Of a stretch of 29,744 nucleotides of DNA, positions 14,717 through 21,655 are shown in pieces. The position numbers and the translations under genes are program-made. The notes below the pieces were generated by a model. It was given only the letters and a program-made list of their open reading frames with translations. It was not told the DNA's origin and ran no database searches. Each line of letters starts with the position of its first letter. Position 1 is the first letter of the stretch. The DNA is from Alkalibaculum bacchi (GTDB lineage: Bacteria; Bacillota; Clostridia; Eubacteriales; Alkalibacteraceae), in the NCBI RefSeq assembly GCF_937875145.1, contig NZ_CALNCS010000015.1, positions 1 to 29,744 on the forward strand, read 5' to 3'.

Positions 14717-16048
14717 TTAAATCCCCAGTGCCATACTACATATACTAAAATATGTAATTAAAACCAAGGCATCTAATATAGTGCTGATCATGGGATTGGC
14801 CATAATCGCAGGGTCTAACCCTATTTTCTTGGCGAGAATAGGCAAAGACGAACCGATCAATTTTGCTACCGTAATCGTTGCGATTAAAGTAACACTTACA
14901 ATAAGAGATATATCTAAAGGGTAATGGCTGAAAAAAATTAAGGAGATAAAATTAAGTATCGCTAATCCTATACCTATGGAAATACTGACTCGCAATTCTT
15001 TCCATAGTACTTTGAATATGTCTTTAAAAACGACATCTCCTACAGCTATAGAACGAACCATTAAAGTTGAAGCTTGAGACCCAGCATTCCCACTAGTTCC
15101 CATCAGCATTGGAATGTTAGCGCTGAGAAGTATGACACTGCTTAATAGAGAATCATAACCTTCCATAATTGCTCTTGTGAAGGCAGCGGATATCATTAGA
15201 ATAGCTAACCAAGGAAAACGTTTTTTTACTAAATCCTTGACAGAAGTATCTAAATAGCTTTCTTCATTGGCCTGCATACCTGCCATTAAGTGAAAGTCTT
15301 CTGTAACCTCCTCTTCCATTACATCGATGACGTCATCAACTGTGATAATACCAACTAATCGATTTTCTGAGTCTACGACTGGAAGAGCCAGTAAATCGTA
15401 ATCACGGAAAGTAGTTGCTACTGTTTCTTGATCTGTTGTTGTTGTTACAGATATAAAATCACTTTGCATAACATCTTCTATTTTGGCATATTCATCAGCT
15501 AAAATTAAATCTTTTAATGAGATTATCCCTTCTAGTTTTCGAAAGCGATCTGTAACATAGCATGTGTAAATCGTTTCTTTGTCATAGCCTATTTTTCGAA
15601 TCCGGGCAATGGAATCTTTCACAGTCATTTGTTTCTTAAAATCGATAAATTCAATAGTCATAATACTGCCAGCAGAGTATTCAGGGTAATTAAAGAATTG
15701 ATTGATTAATTTTCGTTCGCTTTCAGGAGTATTCTTTAAGATTTTTTTTACTAAGACGGCTGGAATTTCTTCAAGGTAGTCAATTTTATCGTCAAAGTTA
15801 AGCTCATTGACAATCTCTCTTAGTTCTTCTTCCGCAATTAACTCAGAAAATTTAGCCTGGTAAGCTGGCTCCATGTGAGAAAATACCTCAATGGCCATGT
15901 CTTTTGACAGCAATCGAAAAACCAGTAAGCTATGCTTGCTATTGAGTTCTTCCATGATCTCAGAGATATCAAAAGGGTGTAGTGTAGATAGATAATTTCT
16001 TAATTCCTTAAATTGTTTTTTGTCGATTAATTCTATTACTTGTTCCAA
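14717..16048 (-). CDS. mgtE: Magnesium transporter MgtE
   Basis: Mg2+ channel/transporter of the cytoplasmic membrane. The order is standard: an MgtE N-domain (about residues 15-125), two CBS domains (about 130-250; ISLKDLI and GIITVDDVIDVMEEE), a connecting helix, then five membrane helices. The pore signature MGTSGNAGSQAS is present, and the last helices carry GLDPAIMANPMISTILDALVLITYF with the Mg-site aspartate. The length of 443 aa is normal. Start chosen is TTG 16048: GAGG (16060-16057) is 8 bases upstream, whereas the in-frame GTG at 16057 overlaps that ribosome site. It is preceded by a 27-codon leader ORF with overlapping hairpins; no M-box riboswitch is present. Confidence 0.93.
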   Translation of the reverse strand: MEQVIELIDKKQFKELRNYLSTLHPFDISEIMEELNSKHSLLVFRLLSKDMAIEVFSHMEPAYQAKFSELIAEEELREIVNELNFDDKIDYLEEIPAVLVKKILKNTPESERKLINQFFNYPEYSAGSIMTIEFIDFKKQMTVKDSIARIRKIGYDKETIYTCYVTDRFRKLEGIISLKDLILADEYAKIEDVMQSDFISVTTTTDQETVATTFRDYDLLALPVVDSENRLVGIITVDDVIDVMEEEVTEDFHLMAGMQANEESYLDTSVKDLVKKRFPWLAILMISAAFTRAIMEGYDSLLSSVILLSANIPMLMGTSGNAGSQASTLMVRSIAVGDVVFKDIFKVLWKELRVSISIGIGLAILNFISLIFFSHYPLDISLIVSVTLIATITVAKLIGSSLPILAKKIGLDPAIMANPMISTILDALVLITYFSICSMALGI

Positions 16049-16108
16049 GGGAATCACCTCTTATTTTATTTTGCCGATTCCCATCCACAATATGTAAGCA
16101 TGGATGGG
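16049..16108 (-). promoter_or_regulatory. Two mutually exclusive RNA hairpins before mgtE
   Basis: In the minus-strand RNA, hairpin 1 pairs CCCATCCA (16108-16101) with TGGATGGG (16087-16080), 8 bp perfect. Hairpin 2 pairs GGGAATC (16082-16076) with GATTCCC (16055-16049), 7 bp perfect. The GGG at 16082-16080 is needed by both, so they cannot form together. Hairpin 2 closes over the mgtE ribosome site (its loop holds GAGG) and its 3' arm fills the spacer right up to the TTG start. Hairpin 1 lies inside the leader ORF. This is the geometry of translational attenuation controlled by a leader peptide. Confidence 0.65.
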
Positions 16109-16149
16109 TTAACGGGTCTTTCTAAATTGCCTTCTGGATTATCATCCAT
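16066..16149 (-). CDS. 27-aa leader peptide of mgtE (mgtL-like)
   Basis: A short ORF (28 codons with stop) starting ATG 16149 with GGAGGTG 5 bases upstream, and ending TAA 17 nt before mgtE. It begins MDDNPEGNLERPVNP and ends CGWESAK. The first residues combine acidic residues with proline (DDNPE, later RPVNP). In enterobacterial MgtL, this kind of composition makes ribosomes unstable when Mg2+ is low and so switches Mg2+-transporter expression. Here the downstream half of the ORF forms hairpin 1, which excludes the mgtE-occluding hairpin 2. A functional small protein remains possible. Confidence 0.6.
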   Translation of the reverse strand: MDDNPEGNLERPVNPSMLTYCGWESAK

Positions 16150-16173
16150 GATTACACCTCCATTCATCTATCT

Positions 16174-16203
16174 ATTATAAATGTTTTTTTGTTCAATAAG
16201 CAA
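16174..16203 (-). promoter_or_regulatory. Promoter of the mgtE leader transcript
   Basis: On the minus strand, TTGCTT (16203-16198), an 18-nt spacer and TATAAT (16179-16174). Transcription would begin near 16167, leaving only about 18 nt before the leader ORF, too short to contain an M-box aptamer. Confidence 0.6.
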
Positions 16204-16377
16204 GGCAATAAAGCAATAGCTTACGAATTTTGCTTGTACAATAAGATAAAAATCGATATAATGCAGTATAGATGTAAAATATGGTCTTTTAAAAAGCCTG
16301 AAAAATATACAAATAAAGGCTTTCAGGTGTTTGCACAAGTGAAATTGTAGGGTTCATATCTATAGACCCTACATAGC
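16204..16377. other. Intergenic region between divergent mgtE and valS, no gene
   Basis: AT-rich spacer. It has small stems CCTGAAA/TTTCAGG (about 16309-16327) and TAGGGT/ACCCTA (16348-16371) and a possible plus promoter near GATATAATG (about 16255-16263). No T-box leader for valS is visible: no GGTGG-ACC bulge sequence and no terminator. Confidence 0.5.
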
Positions 16378-16434
16378 GGTCACCAATGGTGACCTAACAG
16401 GTTTTACTTAGAACTTACAACTTATAACTTAGAA
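16378..16434 (+). repeat. Short dispersed hairpin element, copy C
   Basis: A perfect GGTCACC AAT GGTGACC hairpin (16378-16394) is followed by AGGTTTTACTTAGAACTTA. This is the same core and end as copy B (GCCACC ATT GGTGGC and GGTTTTGCTTAGAACTTA), then an extra degenerate ACTTATAACTTAGAAC unit. It lies immediately upstream of valS. Confidence 0.65.
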
Positions 16435-16473
16435 CAAATGCGCGTAGGCGCTCTACACAGAGGAGTGATTTTG

Positions 16474-19119
16474 TTGGAAACAAATATGTCCACGGTATAT
16501 AATCCAAAAGACATGGAAGAAAAAATATATTCTCATTGGGAGTCTCAAGGTTATTTTAAACCTGAAATCAATCCTAAAGGAGATCCATATACAATAGTAA
16601 TGCCACCTCCAAATATTACAGGGCAACTTCATTTGGGACATGCTTTTGATGGTACATTACAAGATATTTTGACTCGTTGGAAGCGTATGCAAGGCTATGC
16701 AGCACTATGGCTACCTGGAACGGATCATGCCAGTATTGCTACAGAAGTAAAAGTAGTAGAGAAGATTCGCCAAGAGGAAGATAGGACCAAAGAAGAGATT
16801 GGACGAGAAGAGTTTTTAAATCGAGCTTGGGACTGGGCAACTGAATATAAGGGCAGAATTACCAATCAGTTTAAAAAATTAGGCGCTTCTTGTGACTGGT
16901 CTAGAGAAAGATTCACTATGGACGAAGGCTGTAGTGAAGCAGTAAAGGAAGCTTTTGTAAGATTGTACGACAAGGGCCTTATTTATCGTGGAAGCCGCAT
17001 TATTAATTGGTGTCCCGATTGTAAAACCGCCCTTTCTGATGCCGAAGTAGAATATAGCGAGCAACAAGGTCATTTTTGGCATATTCGCTACCCAATTAAG
17101 GATAGCGATGAATATGTGATCGTTGCTACAACAAGACCAGAGACTATGCTAGGAGACTCAGGTGTTGCAGTAAACCCAGAGGACCAAAGATACAAACACC
17201 TTGTTGGAAAGACTGTAATTTTACCTTTAGTAAATAGAGAGATTCCAATCGTTGCAGATGACTACGTAGATATGGAATTTGGTACAGGTGTAGTAAAAAT
17301 GACTCCTGCACATGACCCTAATGACTTTGAGGTAGGTTTAAGGCATAATCTTGAACAAATTAGGGTAATGAATGACGATGCTAGCATGAATGAACTAGCA
17401 GGAAAATATGAAGGTTTAGATCGGTATGAAGCTAGAAAGCAAATTGTAGAGGACTTGAGAGAGTTTGGTCTTCTAGAAAAAATTGAAGGCCATGATCACA
17501 ATGTAGGTTCTTGTTACCGCTGCGATACAACTGTTGAGCCCATTATTTCTAGCCAATGGTTTGTAGATATGAAACCTTTAGCAGAACCGGCAATTGAAGC
17601 TGTAAAAAATAAGTCTACAAACTTTGTTCCAGATCGATTTAGTAAGATTTACTTTAACTGGATGGAAAATATAAAAGACTGGTGTATATCAAGACAGCTT
17701 TGGTGGGGACACCGAATTCCTGCTTATTACTGTCAGGATTGCGGTGAAGTAATGGTAGCCAAAGAAAAGCCAACTTCCTGTACAAAATGCCAGTCTCACA
17801 ATATTTATCAAGATGAAGATGTACTTGATACTTGGTTTAGTTCAGCGTTATGGCCATTTTCTACATTAGGCTGGCCTAATGATACCGAAGATTTAAAGAA
17901 GCATTATCCTACTAATGTATTAGTAACAGCATATGATATCATCTTTTTCTGGGTAGCTCGGATGATCTTCTCTGGAATCGAACAAATGGGAGAAACACCC
18001 TTTAAGGACGTATATATCCACGGTTTGATTCGAGATTCGCAGGGTAGAAAGATGAGTAAATCCCTAGGAAATGGAATTAATCCTTTAGAAGTTATTAAGG
18101 AATATGGTGCTGATGTCTTAAGATTCACTATAGTAACTGGAAATGCTCCAGGTAATGATATTCGCTGGTCCGATGACAAAATCATCGCTAATCGTAACTT
18201 TGCCAATAAGATTTGGAATGCATCTCGATTTGTTATGATGAATATTCATGAAGATACTTTTGAGCAAGAAAGTCTTGCACTAGAAAATTTAGAAAATGCA
18301 GATAAATGGATCATCAGTCGATTAAATAAAATTACCTCTGAAATAACAGACAATATGGAAAAATACGAAATGGGTATTGCAGCTCAAAAGCTTTACGACT
18401 TTATTTGGAATGAATTCTGCGATTGGTATATTGAACTTGTAAAATCTAGATTGTATAATAAAGACGGTGGCAATAGCAAGATTGCAGCACAGTATACATT
18501 AGCTTTTGTCTTAAAAAATGCACTTAAACTTTTACATCCATTTATGCCTTTTATTACGGAGGAAATATATACTCATTTAGTTGATGAAGACACGATTATG
18601 AAAGCAGTTTGGCCTGTTTACAATGAAAAGTTTAACTTCCAAAAGGAAGAAGAGGAAATTGAACTCGTTATGGATATTATCAAAAGCGTGCGAAATATCC
18701 GAGCAGAGATGAATGTTGTCCCATCAAAAAAGGCAGAGATCCTCATAGTAGCCAAAGATCAAGCTATTGAAGAAGTCATCTTAAATGGTAAAGGCTATAT
18801 TATGAGTCTAGCAAATGCTACTGATGTTCGTGTACTAAATAAATCTCAGGTTCCAGACAATGTAGCAAGCAGTGTAATCAGTGGAGGAGAAATCTTTATT
18901 CCTTTAGCAGATTTAATCGACAAAGAAAAGGAAATTGAGAGGCTTAATAAAGAGAAGGCTTATCTTGAAAAAGAAGTAGACCGAGTAAATAAAAAGCTGG
19001 CCAATGAAGGTTTTGTAAAAAAAGCGCCTCAGAAAATAATAGATGAGGAAAAGGCCAAAAAAGAAAAGTATGAGATCATGTTACAAAATGTAATAGAAAT
19101 GTTAAACAAATACCTTTAG
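16474..19119 (+). CDS. valS: Valyl-tRNA synthetase
   Basis: Class I aminoacyl-tRNA synthetase charging tRNA-Val; 881 aa, normal for the family. Visible features are PPPNITGQLHLGHAF (HIGH box HLGH), a CP1 editing domain (ATTRPETMLGD, MTPAHDPNDFEVG), tryptophan-rich WWGHRIPAYYC, a CxxC pair with a second CTKC, GRKMSKSLGN (KMSKS), an anticodon-binding domain and a C-terminal coiled coil rich in Lys/Glu (about the last 65 residues). Start chosen is TTG 16474 with AGGAG 8 bases upstream; an ATG at 16438 is in frame but upstream of the ribosome site. It is single, closed by the terminator at 19134. Confidence 0.96.
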   Translation: METNMSTVYNPKDMEEKIYSHWESQGYFKPEINPKGDPYTIVMPPPNITGQLHLGHAFDGTLQDILTRWKRMQGYAALWLPGTDHASIATEVKVVEKIRQEEDRTKEEIGREEFLNRAWDWATEYKGRITNQFKKLGASCDWSRERFTMDEGCSEAVKEAFVRLYDKGLIYRGSRIINWCPDCKTALSDAEVEYSEQQGHFWHIRYPIKDSDEYVIVATTRPETMLGDSGVAVNPEDQRYKHLVGKTVILPLVNREIPIVADDYVDMEFGTGVVKMTPAHDPNDFEVGLRHNLEQIRVMNDDASMNELAGKYEGLDRYEARKQIVEDLREFGLLEKIEGHDHNVGSCYRCDTTVEPIISSQWFVDMKPLAEPAIEAVKNKSTNFVPDRFSKIYFNWMENIKDWCISRQLWWGHRIPAYYCQDCGEVMVAKEKPTSCTKCQSHNIYQDEDVLDTWFSSALWPFSTLGWPNDTEDLKKHYPTNVLVTAYDIIFFWVARMIFSGIEQMGETPFKDVYIHGLIRDSQGRKMSKSLGNGINPLEVIKEYGADVLRFTIVTGNAPGNDIRWSDDKIIANRNFANKIWNASRFVMMNIHEDTFEQESLALENLENADKWIISRLNKITSEITDNMEKYEMGIAAQKLYDFIWNEFCDWYIELVKSRLYNKDGGNSKIAAQYTLAFVLKNALKLLHPFMPFITEEIYTHLVDEDTIMKAVWPVYNEKFNFQKEEEEIELVMDIIKSVRNIRAEMNVVPSKKAEILIVAKDQAIEEVILNGKGYIMSLANATDVRVLNKSQVPDNVASSVISGGEIFIPLADLIDKEKEIERLNKEKAYLEKEVDRVNKKLANEGFVKKAPQKIIDEEKAKKEKYEIMLQNVIEMLNKYL

Positions 19120-19133
19120 AGAAAACTCTTTAG

Positions 19134-19162
19134 CAGGGAGGCTTGTAGCCTCCCTGTATTTT
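19134..19162 (+). terminator. Intrinsic terminator of valS
   Basis: CAGGGAGGCT (19134-19143) pairs exactly with AGCCTCCCTG (19147-19156), followed by TATTTTAT. Confidence 0.9.
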
Positions 19163-19320
19163 ATATAATAGGAAAGCCTATTTTTGACATTGGCTCCATA
19201 AGTTGCAGGGTTATTAAATAATGTAAGCAATCATGAAATAACTGATTAACAATTGTAAATAATAGTTAGAAATGGTAAATTACATGCTGATTTCGACAAA
19301 ATACACTATGAGCATGTGGT
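19163..19320. other. AT-rich spacer, no gene seen, one Spo0A-box-like site
   Basis: No open frame with a ribosome site. It contains TTCGACA at 19292-19298 (TGTCGAA on the minus strand), the Spo0A box core, about 60 bp upstream of the riboswitch transcript start. Confidence 0.45.
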
Positions 19321-19324
19321 ATTA

Positions 19325-19353
19325 TAGACAGGCTGTTGTATTAAAATTATAAT
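19325..19353 (+). promoter_or_regulatory. Promoter of the c-di-GMP riboswitch transcript
   Basis: TAGACA (19325-19330), exactly 17 nt, then perfect TATAAT (19348-19353). The start site would be near 19360, shortly before the aptamer. Spo0A-box-like TGTCGAA sequences lie at 19292-19298 (minus) and 19366-19372 (plus). The latter overlaps the 5' strand of the aptamer's P1 stem and so could reflect RNA structure rather than protein binding. Confidence 0.65.
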
Positions 19354-19366
19354 ATACAATATTTAT

Positions 19367-19449
19367 GTCGAATTAAAAAGGCAAAACTAGTGAAAGCTAG
19401 TGACGCAAAGCCAGAGTCTAAAGCTCAAGGGTAGCAAAGATCGTTCGGC
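19367..19449 (+). ncRNA. Cyclic di-GMP-I riboswitch (GEMM-I)
   Basis: The class hallmarks appear in order: GGCAAA, a P2 stem ACTAG/CTAGT capped by a GAAA tetraloop, the highly conserved GACGCAAAGCC, a TCTAAA internal segment, GGGTAGC and a closing strand. P1 can be drawn as GTCGAA (19367-19372) with TTCGGC (19444-19449). A terminator begins at 19449, so ligand binding to the aptamer plausibly changes termination. The gene downstream is a Spo0E-like sporulation regulator, an informative target for c-di-GMP. Confidence 0.88.
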
Positions 19450-19492
19450 CACTAAAACGCATATTTGAATATATGTTTTGAGTGGTTTTTTT
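19449..19492 (+). terminator. Terminator expression platform of the c-di-GMP riboswitch
   Basis: CCACTAAAAC (19449-19458) pairs with GTTTTGAGTGG (19475-19485) through ATAT/ATAT inner pairs and is followed by seven T. The first base of the stem is shared with the aptamer's P1, giving a narrow overlap by which the two folds could compete. Confidence 0.85.
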
Positions 19493-19534
19493 AATGATTA
19501 CTTTACTGTATAGAGCCTCAACTATAGATGGCAG

Positions 19535-19589
19535 TGTCGAAAAATGAAAAATGGTATGCGTTGAAAATTATCGAATTTTGTTTTATGAT
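19535..19589 (+). promoter_or_regulatory. Second promoter with Spo0A-box-like site, before the Spo0E-like gene
   Basis: TTGAAA (19561-19566), exactly 17 nt, TATGAT (19584-19589) forms a good sigma-A promoter downstream of the riboswitch terminator. An exact Spo0A box core TGTCGAA lies at 19535-19541, about 20 bp before the -35. The Spo0E-like gene could thus be made from its own promoter under Spo0A control as well as by read-through. Confidence 0.55.
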
Positions 19590-19617
19590 TAATGATATGC
19601 GGAAGGGGAGGTTTTAG

Positions 19618-19770
19618 ATGGAAAATGTATATGATTGCATTAAGGAATTAAAGAATCAGATGAATAAATTAATCGAAGAAAATACTGATAATCTTCTAAG
19701 ACCCGAAGTCATTGAAATTAGTCAGAAACTAGACAAGTTAATCTACGAAAGTATGACTGAAGATCAGTAG
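19618..19770 (+). CDS. Spo0E-like sporulation regulatory protein, 50 aa
   Basis: A small helical-hairpin protein of the Spo0E family. Characterised members dephosphorylate Spo0A~P (Spo0E, YisI, YnzD) and so delay sporulation. The signature is clear: IKELKNQMNKLIEE, a turn, then VIEISQKLDKLIYES, with SQKLDKLI matching the family's SQxLDxLI and its essential aspartate. The size is normal for the family. Start ATG 19618 follows GGAAGGGGAGG. It is monocistronic. Its upstream region holds a c-di-GMP riboswitch with terminator, a separate promoter and Spo0A-box-like sites. Its target in this organism is inferred, not shown. Confidence 0.88.
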   Translation: MENVYDCIKELKNQMNKLIEENTDNLLRPEVIEISQKLDKLIYESMTEDQ

Positions 19771-19864
19771 TTTTACTAGTGCAAAATATTCCATGTTCTC
19801 TTATATCTCTTTATGTCTTTTTTATCATGCGTCAAAAATATAATTTTTATTCTGATTACAAAAA

Positions 19865-19893
19865 AGACAATGTCTATTTTTAAGACAATGTCT
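19865..19893 (-). terminator. Terminator of the DUF4364 gene
   Basis: Two copies of AGACAATGTCT (19865-19875 and 19883-19893), each nearly palindromic, form a stem on the minus strand followed by TTTTTTG. Confidence 0.7.
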
Positions 19894-19898
19894 CTATA

Positions 19899-20426
19899 TT
19901 ACTCATGTATTAAAGTATTGATGAGCTGAGTGTATAGTTTATCCCCGTTTTTTTCCCAATTTGAACATACGAATTCTGCTTGATTTTTGTTCACAACATT
20001 GAGCTTTATATCAATTAAAGAGACTTCATTTTCTAACAATACTAGGTTTACAATAAATTCTCCATCGCTCTGTTTTACATAAGAAGATTGATATTTTACC
20101 TGTCTAAGTACTTTGTCTTTATTTTGAGAGATGAACATTGTGATAATTTCTTTTATATAAGTTGGGATTCTACTTTCAAAGAGTTTAAGTGTAGATCTTC
20201 CTGGCTCAGAGATAGAGTAATAAGATACTCCAGCCTCCGACATTTCATAGATAAACGCATCTGTTTTAAGATTCTCAATCAGGAATTGAATATCAAAATA
20301 ACTGATTTGTACATTTTCTAATATGATCTGTGTTATTTGCTCTTTTGTCATAGGTATGTTGAATTGAGACAAAGCAAATAAGATGATTAATTTGTTTTCT
20401 AAAATATTTTCAGAATCGAAATACAT
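19899..20426 (-). CDS. DUF4364 family protein, probable winged-helix regulator
   Basis: A 175-aa protein matching the clostridial DUF4364 pattern: ILENKLIILFALSQFNIPMTKEQITQIIL at the start, FDIQFLIENLKTDAFI, then YYSISEPGRSTLKLFESRIP. Residues about 8-85 look like a winged helix-turn-helix, and the remainder is an alpha/beta domain of unknown role. Start ATG 20426 has a weak ribosome site (AAAGGGG about 12-15 bases upstream). It is a single gene between its own terminator and the 138-bp repeat. No target or ligand can be inferred. Confidence 0.8.
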   Translation of the reverse strand: MYFDSENILENKLIILFALSQFNIPMTKEQITQIILENVQISYFDIQFLIENLKTDAFIYEMSEAGVSYYSISEPGRSTLKLFESRIPTYIKEIITMFISQNKDKVLRQVKYQSSYVKQSDGEFIVNLVLLENEVSLIDIKLNVVNKNQAEFVCSNWEKNGDKLYTQLINTLIHE

Positions 20427-20500
20427 GACGCAAATCAGCCCCTTTATTAGTTATATTATATCACAATAAGCCACAGATTGCCCTAGTTGCTTTGCAGCTT

Positions 20501-20638
20501 CGGTCGTTTAGAATAGCACTTTGCTTGTCAAAGAGCGAAGCGATGCAGAGAAGCATTAGTGATACCCATGTCAGACTTGCTCAAGAAGACGAGTGATAGC
20601 GAAGTCTGATTGGGTGCAAGTTACGACTGGCACTTGCT
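20501..20638 (+). repeat. 138-bp dispersed repeat, copy E (plus orientation)
   Basis: Runs from CGGTCGTTT to CACTTGCT. It aligns without gaps to the reverse complement of 28944-29081, with 119 of 138 positions identical by hand. Conserved inner stems are TCAGACTT (20571-20578) with AAGTCTGA (20602-20609) and GCAAGT (20616-20621) with ACTTGC (20632-20637). The loop of the first stem is where the copies differ most. There is no reading frame and no terminal transposon-like target duplication that I can see. Confidence 0.85.
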
Positions 20639-20829
20639 GTTTCGAACATTATAACAGAAAAAGCATATAATCGTAACTTTCATTATAGGAAGTTTAAATG
20701 TTAAAAACAAGCGAATTATGTAAATAGGAAAAAGAAATCTTATAAGATTATTTTTTATAAAAGATGAATAAGCTGGGACATTTCTAAATACTATTAAATA
20801 ATAGATAAAATAATGGGAGGGGGATACCT
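20639..20829 (+). other. Upstream region of the pdaB-like operon
   Basis: AT-rich with a perfect palindrome AATCTTATAAGATT (20736-20749) followed by a T-run, which may be a weak terminator or protein site. No confident promoter can be chosen. A sporulation sigma factor would be reasonable for a pdaB-type gene, but I see no clear motif. Confidence 0.35.
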
Positions 20830-21609
20830 TTGAAGGTATATTTTCTATCTAAAAAAACAATGGTCATCATAGCAGCGATTTTAGTTGTAATCATTTTATC
20901 ATTAGTTTTTATGACTTCAAAAGGAGAAGGACTAGCATCTGTTTTTAATGCACAGGAGAAGTTATTGCCAATATACAGTGTAGACAAGGAGGATAAAACC
21001 ATAGCCATATCCTTTGATGCTGCTTGGGGTGACGAATTTACTCAAGAAATATTGGATATATTAAAAAAGGAGGACATTAAGACTACATTCTTTTTAGTAG
21101 GCATGTGGGTTGACAAGTACCCTGAACAAGTTCAAGCCATTGCAGATGCAGGGCATGAAATTGGGAATCACTCTAGTTCACATCCAGATATGACCAAACT
21201 AGACAAAAATAAAATGAAAGAAGAGCTCAATAGTACAAACGAAAAGATTGGTAAGTACAAAGAGTTAGACACTTTTTTATTTAGACCGCCTTTTGGTGCT
21301 TATAACAACGATTTGATTAAAACCGTTGAGGAATTAGGTGGCTATACGATTCAGTGGGATGTAGACTCTCTAGACTGGAAAAACGAAGGCGCTGAGCAAA
21401 TTGTCAATCGTGTAGTATCTAATGTAAAGCCAGGATCCATTGTCCTTTTCCATAATAATGCAGAGTATACTACTCAAGCTTTGCCAACAATCATTAAAGA
21501 GCTAAAAGATCAAGGTTATACTATTGTGCCTATTTCTGAACTCATTTATAAGGAAAATTATACAATGGATCATACGGGAAAACAAATTCAGAATAATGTT
21601 AAAAATTAA
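20830..21609 (+). CDS. Polysaccharide deacetylase, PdaB type
   Basis: A NodB-fold carbohydrate esterase 4 enzyme, 259 aa, with an N-terminal membrane anchor (about residues 9-28) and an extracytoplasmic catalytic domain. Motifs are ISFDAAWGDE (catalytic Asp 63; the second, metal-binding Asp of the usual FDDG is Ala, as commonly seen in the PdaB group), GHEIGNHSSSHP (H114, H118), RPPFGAYN, WDVDSLDW and VLFHN. PdaB in Bacillus is needed for spore peptidoglycan maintenance, so a spore cortex or cell-wall role is likely. Start TTG 20830 follows GGGAGGGGG. The next gene, a Mur-ligase-like protein, starts 46 nt later and supports a wall function. Confidence 0.85.
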   Translation: MKVYFLSKKTMVIIAAILVVIILSLVFMTSKGEGLASVFNAQEKLLPIYSVDKEDKTIAISFDAAWGDEFTQEILDILKKEDIKTTFFLVGMWVDKYPEQVQAIADAGHEIGNHSSSHPDMTKLDKNKMKEELNSTNEKIGKYKELDTFLFRPPFGAYNNDLIKTVEELGGYTIQWDVDSLDWKNEGAEQIVNRVVSNVKPGSIVLFHNNAEYTTQALPTIIKELKDQGYTIVPISELIYKENYTMDHTGKQIQNNVKN

Positions 21610-21655
21610 GATATTACATATACTAAACTAAAATGGAAATACGTAGGAGAAATTC

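Noticed and set aside
16066..16180. M-box (Mg2+) riboswitch for mgtE
   Set aside because: The likely transcript start leaves only about 18 nt before the leader ORF, and no M-box conserved blocks are present.
16204..16473. T-box leader for valS
   Set aside because: valS in Firmicutes often has one, but no GGTGG-ACC bulge sequence, specifier stem or leader terminator is visible.
20501..20638. 138-bp repeat as an insertion-sequence end or CRISPR unit
   Set aside because: No transposase, no target duplication seen, and only two copies far apart in opposite orientation.
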